Source: Deltaproteobacteria bacterium | GTDB taxonomy: Bacteria; Desulfobacterota; Dissulfuribacteria; Dissulfuribacterales; Sh68 | Assembly: GCA_021787835.1 (NCBI GenBank) | Contig: JAJYLJ010000008.1 | Span: forward strand, 1-36,441 | Direction: 5' to 3' | DNA: 36,441 nucleotides | Part shown: positions 1 to 7,676 of the stretch, in pieces | How positions within the stretch are numbered: position 1 is the stretch's first letter | Layout: each line of letters begins with the position of its first letter | Program-made: the position numbers and the translations under genes | The notes under the pieces: generated by a model | Told to the model about the DNA's origin: nothing | Seen by the model: only the letters and a program-made list of their open reading frames with translations | Databases searched by the model: none

Positions 1-1290
1 ATAAGGCTTGCGGCGCAGGTTGGGGCCGGCCTTACAGGGATTACGATAGTTTTGGATGAACCTACGATCGGTCTTCATCCAACAGACAACAAAAGGCTTC
101 TTTCCGCCATCTGTTCCCTGAAAAATGCAGGCAATACCCTCATAGTCGTTGAGCATGACGAAGAGACCCTCCGTTCGGCTGACTGGATTATTGACCTGGG
201 CCCGGGAGGGGGCCGTTTGGGCGGAGAGGTCGTCGCCCAGGGGCAGGTTGATGACATAGTTAAGAATGAGGCCTCTCTTACCGGAAAGATGCTAAGTGAG
301 GGCAAGGGCCGGATCATTCGGCCGAAGGGCAGGGCCAGAGACGCCAAGGATTGGCTTGAGATAAGGGGGATAGACTGCAACAACATGCACGGCCTTGATC
401 TAACCATCCCTCTGGGGGCGCTGATTGCCATTACAGGGGTCTCAGGTTCAGGCAAAAGTACCCTCATGACCCAGGTGATCGCGCCTCTCATCAATGCCAA
501 GCTAATGGATAATGACGCCCCTACAAGCCGTGCAAAAGGGGTCTCGGGCGCCGGCGCCATAGACCGCCTCCTCTTGGTTGACCACAGTCCCGTGGGGAGG
601 ACCCCCAGGTCATGCCTTGCAACCTATGCAGGGTTTCTGGCCGACATAAGAGATCTCTTTGCCAAGACACCCCTTGCAAGGGCCAGGGGCTACGGTCCAT
701 CCAGGTTTTCGTTCAACTCCGAGGGTGGAAGGTGCCCTGCCTGCAAGGGCCAGGGGTTTCAAAAGGTCAGCCTCGGATTTCTGCCTGATGTCTACGTCAA
801 ATGTGATTTCTGCGAGGGGCGCAGGTTTGAGCCGTCAACGCTTGATGTAAAATGGAGAGGGAAGAATATTGCCGAGGTCCTGGAGATGACCTTGGAAGAG
901 GCCAGAGAGACGTTTCGCCCTATTCCAAGGCTTTTAAGGCCCATTTCCATCTTGTGCGGCCTTGGCCTGGGGTATCTCGGCCTTGGCCAGTCCAGCCCCA
1001 GCCTTTCAGGCGGCGAGGCCCAACGGCTTAAACTTGCAAGACAATTGGCAGCTGGTGGCCGGGGCCACGTATTGTATCTCATGGATGAGCCGACGACGGG
1101 CCTTCACATGAGCGACGTAAGGCTGCTTGTAAGCCATCTCCATAGTCTTGTGGATCACGGTAATACGGTAATTGTCATAGAACACAACCAAGACCTCATT
1201 CATTCAGCGGACTGGGTCATCGAACTAGGCCCTGGCGGCGGCAGGCACGGCGGGAAACTGATCTTCAGCGGGCCATCGCCGGTTCATTGA
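1..1290 (+). CDS. uvrA: Excinuclease ABC subunit A, C-terminal part (5' truncated by window edge)
   Basis: Frame open from base 1 (IRLAAQVGAGLTGITIVLDEPTIGLHP); second ABC cassette GVSGSGKST, zinc finger CPACKGQGF...CDFCEGRRF, LSGGEAQRLKLA signature, LMDEPTTGLH Walker B. Confidence 0.97.
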   Translation: MRLAAQVGAGLTGITIVLDEPTIGLHPTDNKRLLSAICSLKNAGNTLIVVEHDEETLRSADWIIDLGPGGGRLGGEVVAQGQVDDIVKNEASLTGKMLSEGKGRIIRPKGRARDAKDWLEIRGIDCNNMHGLDLTIPLGALIAITGVSGSGKSTLMTQVIAPLINAKLMDNDAPTSRAKGVSGAGAIDRLLLVDHSPVGRTPRSCLATYAGFLADIRDLFAKTPLARARGYGPSRFSFNSEGGRCPACKGQGFQKVSLGFLPDVYVKCDFCEGRRFEPSTLDVKWRGKNIAEVLEMTLEEARETFRPIPRLLRPISILCGLGLGYLGLGQSSPSLSGGEAQRLKLARQLAAGGRGHVLYLMDEPTTGLHMSDVRLLVSHLHSLVDHGNTVIVIEHNQDLIHSADWVIELGPGGGRHGGKLIFSGPSPVH

Positions 1291-1376
1291 ATGCCTCGGC
1301 CTTTCTTGCCGTCCCTTGCCGCATTGCCTTTTTTACTTAGGTGCCTGCAATAATTTTAAGAGACCCTGCGTAATTT

Positions 1377-1390
1377 TTGACTTAAGTCAA
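1377..1390. promoter_or_regulatory. Perfect palindrome TTGAC-TTAA-GTCAA, candidate CRP/FNR-superfamily operator upstream of nrfHA
   Basis: Read directly: ttgacttaagtcaa; geometry resembles FNR/HcpR-type sites. Regulator identity is inferred. Confidence 0.5.
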
Positions 1391-1449
1391 GGGAACCGGT
1401 TCCATGACCTTGTATAGACAATATACAGCCGGGTGAATCAATATCCTGT

Positions 1450-1479
1450 TTGACTTAGGATTGGAAAATATAAGATAAT
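1450..1479 (+). promoter_or_regulatory. Possible sigma70-type promoter for nrfHA (TTGACT-N18-GATAAT)
   Basis: -35 at 1450-1455, -10 at 1474-1479, about 45 bp before the nrfH start. Confidence 0.4.
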
Positions 1480-1525
1480 TAAAAGAACTGGTCTTGCCGG
1501 GAGATTATCATAGAAGAGGGGGAGC

Positions 1526-1966
1526 GTGAAGGTTTATCTGATAAGCGGCCTTGCCGCCACCAGCGCGGTCATCCTGTTTTTTCTGTTTGGCCCTCCAAGG
1601 CTGCTCGCCAAGAGCAGCGAATCGGCCTTTTGCGCAAGATGTCATGTGATGGAGGCGGAGTATTACGCTTGGATACACGGCGGGGCCCATAGCGGCAAGA
1701 AGTGTGTCGATTGCCATCTGCCTAATCAAAACGAGGCGGTTTTTTATGTCTGGAAATCCATAGACGGCCTGAAGGACATGTTGGTTTTTTATTCCGGCAG
1801 GGTGCCTGAACGGATAAAGGCGTCTGACCATGCGAAAGATGTGCTGCAGGCGAATTGTATCAGGTGTCACACCCAGACCGTATGCAATATATACAAAAAG
1901 AGGAGGTGCTGGGGCTGCCATCGGAGGATCAGCCACAGGTCTGCTGGCATGAGGGAGACGCTTTAA
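1526..1966 (+). CDS. nrfH: NrfH-type membrane tetraheme cytochrome c (nitrite reductase small subunit)
   Basis: N-terminal TM anchor; four CXXCH motifs (CARCH, CVDCH, CIRCH, CWGCH); directly upstream of nrfA; GTG start. Confidence 0.92.
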   Translation: MKVYLISGLAATSAVILFFLFGPPRLLAKSSESAFCARCHVMEAEYYAWIHGGAHSGKKCVDCHLPNQNEAVFYVWKSIDGLKDMLVFYSGRVPERIKASDHAKDVLQANCIRCHTQTVCNIYKKRRCWGCHRRISHRSAGMRETL

Positions 1967-2001
1967 CTGGTTTTTTTATGATAAAAAAAGGGGGTGCAGA
2001 G

Positions 2002-3468
2002 ATGAAAGGATGGGGCGTTGTCTTATTGGTTTTTACGTTTTGCCTTCCGCCCGTTTTTTTTATTGCGGGTTGCCAGGAGCCTCCAAAGACAGAGGCGGTA
2101 AGGCCTGTAAAGATAGCCAGCGGAGACGTTGATCCTGCCCATTGGGGGAAGGCCTATCCGATAGAGTATGAGAGATGGAAAAAGACAAAGGAGCCTGATC
2201 CTGCAGGGAGTAAATACAAGAGGACGTTCGGCCCGGATCGTGTCATTTACGACAGGCTGTCAGAATACCCTTTTTCGGCCCTTCTCTATAATGGCTGGGG
2301 TTTTGGCGTTGAATACAACGAACCACGGGGACACTTCTACATGATAAGGGATCAGCTCTCGGTGGATCCTTCCCGCCTTAAGGCCGGAGGCGTCTGTCTT
2401 ACGTGCAAGACCCCTTACGCGCCGCAGTTTGAGAAGGAGATGGGTCATGACTATTATTCGAGACCATATAAGGAGATATGGGAGAATATCCCGGAAAAAT
2501 ATAGAAAGCTTGGTGTGTCTTGTATTGATTGCCACGACAACAATGACATGACGCTCAGGCTCTCCAGGGGTTTTACGCTTGTAAAGGCATTGAAAGATAT
2601 GGGGGTGCAGCCGGAAGACCTTACGCATCAGCAGATGCGGAGCATGGTCTGTGCCCAGTGCCACGTCACCTATGTCGTCACCAAGGATAAGGACATGAAA
2701 TCAACAGGCGTGTTCTTCCCGTGGCAGGGAAGCAAGCTTGGCGGCATCACGATTGAAAACATCATAAAGAAGCTTAGGAGCGATCCATCCTATCTGGAAT
2801 GGAAACAGGCGGTTACGGGCTTTAAGCTCGCCTATATCAGACATCCTGAGTTTGAACTTTTTTCAAACAACAGTGTCCATTGGAATGCAGGTGTCTCTTG
2901 CCCGGATTGTCATATGCCTTATGTAAAAGTGGGCACGTATAAGGTCTCGGATCACAGGGTGATGAGCCCTCTTAAAAACGGTCTCAAGGCCTGCGTCCAG
3001 TGCCATGCGGAGAGTCCGGACTGGCTGAGGCGGCAGGTCTTCAATATCCAGGACAGGACGGCTTCATTGCTTTTGAGGGCTGGTTATGAGACAGCCGTCG
3101 TTGCCAAACTCTTCGAGACGGCCAACAACGCCCAGGCCGCCGGCAAGGCCGTTGACAAGGTGATGTACGATAAGGCAAAGGACTTCTATGAAGAGGCCTT
3201 TTACCGCGTAGTGTTCATAGGGGCTGAAAATTCGGTCGGGTTCCATAACCCGCCCGAGGCATTGAGGGTTTTGGGGGATGCGGTGGCCTTCGCCTCAAGG
3301 TCTGAGGCCATTTTGAGAAACGCACTCGCCAGGGCCGGGGTTGATGTGCCCCAGAACGTCGATCTCGATTTGAACAAATATCTGGATAAGAGGGGTGAAA
3401 AGAAACTCAAATTCATCCCCGCCCAGGAGATCAAGGATCCGTTTGGGACACAGGCGAGATTCGAATGA
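2002..3468 (+). CDS. nrfA: Ammonia-forming cytochrome c nitrite reductase, catalytic subunit
   Basis: CLTCK (CXXCK active-site heme) plus CIDCH, CAQCH, CPDCH, CVQCH; lipobox-like FFIAGC; SD-like ggggg before ATG 2002. The listed ORF from 1855 is over-extended into nrfH. Confidence 0.95.
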   Translation: MKGWGVVLLVFTFCLPPVFFIAGCQEPPKTEAVRPVKIASGDVDPAHWGKAYPIEYERWKKTKEPDPAGSKYKRTFGPDRVIYDRLSEYPFSALLYNGWGFGVEYNEPRGHFYMIRDQLSVDPSRLKAGGVCLTCKTPYAPQFEKEMGHDYYSRPYKEIWENIPEKYRKLGVSCIDCHDNNDMTLRLSRGFTLVKALKDMGVQPEDLTHQQMRSMVCAQCHVTYVVTKDKDMKSTGVFFPWQGSKLGGITIENIIKKLRSDPSYLEWKQAVTGFKLAYIRHPEFELFSNNSVHWNAGVSCPDCHMPYVKVGTYKVSDHRVMSPLKNGLKACVQCHAESPDWLRRQVFNIQDRTASLLLRAGYETAVVAKLFETANNAQAAGKAVDKVMYDKAKDFYEEAFYRVVFIGAENSVGFHNPPEALRVLGDAVAFASRSEAILRNALARAGVDVPQNVDLDLNKYLDKRGEKKLKFIPAQEIKDPFGTQARFE

Positions 3469-3488
3469 CGCCCAAACTTTTATGGACC

Positions 3489-3532
3489 GGCTTATCCTTG
3501 ACCCATACCCATGCGTCGGTCAAGGATAAGCC
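3489..3532. terminator. Perfect 15-bp inverted repeat downstream of nrfA, possible terminator or mRNA end structure
   Basis: GGCTTATCCTTGACC (3489-3503) / GGTCAAGGATAAGCC (3518-3532), 14-nt loop; no T-tract on either side. Confidence 0.5.
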
Positions 3533-3596
3533 CCCGATAGAGATGGAGCCAATTATGTTATGCCTTGATGAGCGTATTGAGACTAATGATAATGAG

Positions 3597-4919
3597 TTAT
3601 AATATAGTATTTAACAGGCCGCCGACTGGCATCAGATTTGCCACTAATAAGCTGTTTTCTATGGTTGCAAGATAATTATATAGTTTATAACTATATTGAT
3701 TAATATTATTATTTAAATTGTTAATAAAGCTACTGGTTTGATTATTTATATAATTTGTTATCGATGATGATTGTATCTCTTGTGTTATTGATATTATATT
3801 TGTTGCTATTCCACTCATTATATTTTGCACTTGATTAGTATTATTTGTTAATGCACTGCTCAATTGTGTTTGATTCACAGATAATGTATTATCATTATTT
3901 TGTGTTATGCCAATAGATTGCAGATTTGCAACTTGTGAATTAATAATATTGGTCATATTATTAAATATACCTTGATCAATATATGCATTATTTTGTTGTA
4001 AAAAATTAATCATTGCATTGTAATTATTTACAAAATTATTAATAGTATTATTAATAGCTTGTTGATCATTTGTTACATTAATTGTTACAAATGAACTTGT
4101 TGTATTTAATAAATTTAATTGTAAATTATTATTATCTATATTTATAGTGTTACTTCCTGATGTATATGCTTGATTATTAATTGTATAACTTGCATTACTG
4201 GCATAATTAATAATATTATTTGTCGAACTTACTGAAACTGCATTACCTGTTATATCTGTTAAACTAAAATTATTACTTGTTCCTGTATTATTTGCAATTA
4301 TTTCTAATTGACTTGTACTATTTTGGCTATTTGTTATTACACTGGCCGTAACACCAATATTTGCAGTATTGATGGCCTGTGCCATATTATTTAAGAATGT
4401 CTGATTGGTGTCTGTATTGTTGACATTGACTGATATTGGCGTAGTAGTTCCATTTATTTGTAAATTGAAAGTATCAGTACCAGTAGATGCAGTTGTTATA
4501 CTATTGCTGGAAAGAGCAGCGCCTTGATTTAATTGGGCTGATGCTAGTTGATTTATATATACACTATAAGTAGCTATAGTTGCCCCTGGCTGTGCGGTCG
4601 CTGTTACTTGATTTGGATTCGAAGACGTTGCGGCGACATTGTCAAAAACACTCGTATTGGCCCCCGGATAGCTGTCGGGGATGAGCGGATAAGAGGCTTG
4701 ATATAATTGGGCGGTATAGGTTCCGAGATTATTCAGCGCCTGGCTTAACATTATGGATTGCTGTTGATACATTTGGTTCAAGGAGAAGGTCTGGCTGGCT
4801 GCATTTTCTACCAGACTCAACAGATCGCTGGAGTTATTAACTCCGGCATTTTGAGCGTTGTTTAGATAATTAATGTAAAGATAATTGCTGTTTAAGTAAT
4901 TGTAATCTGTATTAATCAT
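3597..4919 (-). CDS. FliD-like (flagellar hook-associated protein 2 family) protein, strongly Asn-rich
   Basis: FliD_N-like VTATAQPGATIATYSVYINQLASAQ and FliD_C-like NTINNFVNNYNAMINFLQ...LQSIGITQNNDNTLSVNQTQLSSALTNNTNQVQNIMSG; no other flagellar genes in the window. Confidence 0.7.
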   Translation of the reverse strand: MINTDYNYLNSNYLYINYLNNAQNAGVNNSSDLLSLVENAASQTFSLNQMYQQQSIMLSQALNNLGTYTAQLYQASYPLIPDSYPGANTSVFDNVAATSSNPNQVTATAQPGATIATYSVYINQLASAQLNQGAALSSNSITTASTGTDTFNLQINGTTTPISVNVNNTDTNQTFLNNMAQAINTANIGVTASVITNSQNSTSQLEIIANNTGTSNNFSLTDITGNAVSVSSTNNIINYASNASYTINNQAYTSGSNTINIDNNNLQLNLLNTTSSFVTINVTNDQQAINNTINNFVNNYNAMINFLQQNNAYIDQGIFNNMTNIINSQVANLQSIGITQNNDNTLSVNQTQLSSALTNNTNQVQNIMSGIATNIISITQEIQSSSITNYINNQTSSFINNLNNNINQYSYKLYNYLATIENSLLVANLMPVGGLLNTIL

Positions 4920-5265
4920 CGGCCTCTATCCCTTTGCTCGATATGCAGGGCTGGCAACAGGATACAAAATTACAATAAATAAATTAAATAAATTTTATTA
5001 CATAATAATAAAACAGCGGATATTTAGTGTCAATAGCGCGGCGGCGGGTGCGGCAAGGGCGTAATGCGGCGGATTTTAATGACATGTAGGCCCCGCTATG
5101 GATATTTGGTCTTAAGACATGAACATATGCGTCGGGCAATGGACTTAATCGCGGTGGCACCTTGATTTGGGGCAGACCATAGAGGTTGACCATGCGTTTA
5201 AATGGAGTCGGCCTTCTAATATTTGTCTGGCAACCAGGGAAGATATTGGTTATATTGTAACGGTT

Positions 5266-5910
5266 ATGGATTTGGCTGTTATAATACAGAGGCTCGTCAT
5301 ACTTGTCCCGCCCATACTTTTGGCCGTGACAGTGCATGAAATGGCCCACGGGTGGGTTGCATACCGGCTTGGAGACCCAACAGCCAAGATGCTCGGCCGC
5401 CTTAGCTTTAATCCGCTCCGCCACCTTGATCCGATAGGGACCCTTGTGTTCTTTCTTACCCAGACCATAGGCTGGGCCAGGCCCGTGCCGATCAACCCTG
5501 TTTATTTCAAATATCCGCGAAGGGATATGGTTTGGGTGTCGATCGCCGGGCCTGCGGCCAATATGACCCTTGCGGCCATAAGCGCGTTTTTGCTTAGGGC
5601 GGCACCCGGTTTTTTAGGCGGAGCGCTGGAGTCTTCCATGTATTTTGTCCGTCCGCTTGTTTATATGGCCTATGTAAGCATACAGTTAAACATAGGGCTT
5701 GCGGTCTTCAATCTTATACCCATCCCGCCCCTTGATGGCAGCAAGGTGTTGATGGGGTTTTTGCCCTTGCGTTTTGCGGTCTGGTACGGTCAGCTTGAGC
5801 GTTATGGCTTTATAATCATACTTATCCTTGTATTTACAGGGGTTACGGGGCGCATTATAGTCCCGCTCATCATATATCTGAACAACATATTTTTGGGTAT
5901 TGCATCCTGA
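5266..5910 (+). CDS. Site-2 protease (peptidase M50) family membrane protein
   Basis: HEMAHGWVAYRLGDPTA (HExxH), GPAANM, NLIPIPPLDGSKV; internal ATG 5266 preferred over ORF start 5167. Confidence 0.9.
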   Translation: MDLAVIIQRLVILVPPILLAVTVHEMAHGWVAYRLGDPTAKMLGRLSFNPLRHLDPIGTLVFFLTQTIGWARPVPINPVYFKYPRRDMVWVSIAGPAANMTLAAISAFLLRAAPGFLGGALESSMYFVRPLVYMAYVSIQLNIGLAVFNLIPIPPLDGSKVLMGFLPLRFAVWYGQLERYGFIIILILVFTGVTGRIIVPLIIYLNNIFLGIAS

Positions 5911-5951
5911 CATCGTCAGGTCCATATATCAACTTTTAGAGGGGAGAGGCC

Positions 5952-6944
5952 ATGCAGAGGGTGCTTAGCGGCATGAGGCCGTCCGGCAAGCTTCACATCG
6001 GGCATCTGCACGGGGTGCTTGATAATTGGAGGCGGTTGCAGGAGACATATGAATGTTTCTTCTTTGTGGCCGATTGGCACGCCCTGACCACCAATTACGA
6101 AAACCCGTGTACAATACCTAAAAATATCGCAGAGATGGTCCTCGATTGGCTCTCGGTGGGCCTAGATCCCGGGAAGTCAACTCTGTTTATCCAGTCTGAT
6201 GTGAAGGAGCACGCCGAACTGTATCTGCTTCTCTCCATGATCACCCCTGTGCCGTGGCTTGAGCGCAACCCAACCTACAAGGAGCAGCAGGAGCAATTGG
6301 CTGACAGGGATCTATCCACATTCGGTTTCCTGGGGTATCCGGTCCTTCAGGCCGCCGACATCATCATGTACAAGGCCAACAAGGTCCCTGTGGGCGTTGA
6401 TCAGGCTCCCCATGTCGAGCTCACCAGAGAGATCACCAGAAGATTCAATTATCTCTACCGTGAAGTGTTTCCTGTCCCGGATGTCCTTTTGACACGGGTG
6501 CCTAAATTGCCCGGTCTTGACGGCAGAAAAATGAGTAAAAGTTACGGCAACGCCATCTTTCTCTCTGATCCGCCGCCGTCCATCAGGGAAAAGATATCAA
6601 CTATGGTTACAGACGTTGAACGGCCGAGAAAAAGTGACACCGGGGATCCAGAGAGGCGATGCGTGGCGTTTAATCTTCACAGGCTTTATATGCCGGAAGA
6701 GCGGTTGAATGCCATTGTGGAGGACTGCAAATCCACACGGCTTGGCTGTGTAGCGTGCAAAAAAGGGCTTTCGGAGGCATTGATTGCATATTTGGCGCCT
6801 ATACAGGAGAGACGCTCGGCCCTTGCCTCCAACCCTGGGCGTTTAAGCGATATCCTAAAAGATGGGGCCGCCAGAGCGAGATCTGTCGCCATCAAGACTA
6901 TGGAGGAGGTCCGGAGCGCCATTTGGAGCCACAGTGTCAGGTAA
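5952..6944 (+). CDS. trpS: Tryptophan--tRNA ligase
   Basis: GMRPSGKLHIGHLHGVL (HIGH), DGRKMSKSYGNAI (KMSKS). Confidence 0.97.
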   Translation: MQRVLSGMRPSGKLHIGHLHGVLDNWRRLQETYECFFFVADWHALTTNYENPCTIPKNIAEMVLDWLSVGLDPGKSTLFIQSDVKEHAELYLLLSMITPVPWLERNPTYKEQQEQLADRDLSTFGFLGYPVLQAADIIMYKANKVPVGVDQAPHVELTREITRRFNYLYREVFPVPDVLLTRVPKLPGLDGRKMSKSYGNAIFLSDPPPSIREKISTMVTDVERPRKSDTGDPERRCVAFNLHRLYMPEERLNAIVEDCKSTRLGCVACKKGLSEALIAYLAPIQERRSALASNPGRLSDILKDGAARARSVAIKTMEEVRSAIWSHSVR

Positions 6945-7675
6945 GGCTTGAGGTCTTTGAGGGACCGCTTGATCTGCTTTTGCACTTGATCAACAGGGAT
7001 AGGCTTGAGATCACGAATATCCCCATAGCCATGGTGACGGCTCAGTATCTGGAGTACCTCGAATTCATGCAGGCCTTGGACGTGGTTGTGGCAGGGGAAT
7101 ACCTTGTAATGGCGGCCACCCTTATTCATATAAAGTCCAGAATGTTGCTTCCAAGGGCCGAGTCTGCCTGCGCCGATGACGACCCAAGGCTTGAGATTGT
7201 CGGGCCGCTCAAGGAACTCGTCGAGATGAAAGAGGCGGCAAGGCGTCTTGAGGCCAGACCGATCCTTGGCCGTGACGTATTCTCAAGGGATTGCGTGGCT
7301 TATGGATCCAATGTTGAAGGTGGCATGGCCTTGAGGCCTTGCGGGGGTGCCTGCGGAGTACACGAAAGACCTATTGAGGCGGATATGGCCGATCTGATCG
7401 CAGCCTTCAGGTCTGTTTTCGGCCGGAGACTTCTCCCAAGGGTCATCGAGATTGAGAGAAAGAGACATGACGTCTCAAGGTGCATGGAAGCCATTCTTGA
7501 AGGCGTTTCGAGTTCAGGCAGGCTGGACTTTTACGGGCTTTTTTATCCAAGCGACCGCGGCAGGATGGTTTGTGTCTTCATAGCCCTTCTTGAGCTTACA
7601 AAATTAGGCCGCATCCGGCTCTTGCAAGAGAGTCATGGCGGAGACATCATGATACTTCTGCGCAAGACCAGCTAG
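6923..7675 (+). CDS. scpA: Segregation and condensation protein A
   Basis: VRLEVFEGPLDLLLHLINRDRLEITNIPIAMVTAQYLEYL, AATLIHIKSRMLLP; likely TTG start at 6923, overlapping trpS. Confidence 0.88.
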   Translation: MEPQCQVRLEVFEGPLDLLLHLINRDRLEITNIPIAMVTAQYLEYLEFMQALDVVVAGEYLVMAATLIHIKSRMLLPRAESACADDDPRLEIVGPLKELVEMKEAARRLEARPILGRDVFSRDCVAYGSNVEGGMALRPCGGACGVHERPIEADMADLIAAFRSVFGRRLLPRVIEIERKRHDVSRCMEAILEGVSSSGRLDFYGLFYPSDRGRMVCVFIALLELTKLGRIRLLQESHGGDIMILLRKTS

Positions 7676-7676
7676 T

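Noticed and set aside
1392-1403. GGAACCGGTTCC considered as a LexA box because it is near uvrA
   Set aside because: It lies downstream of uvrA and the half-site spacing (GAAC-N2-GTTC) does not fit known LexA consensus spacings.
5156-5175. TGGCAC-like sequence resembling a sigma-54 -24 element upstream of the M50 gene
   Set aside because: The required GC at -12 with correct spacing is absent (TGGCACCTTGATTTGGGG).
4984-5424. Minus-strand 146-aa ORF
   Set aside because: Overlaps the M50 protease start region on the opposite strand; low-complexity, no recognisable domain.
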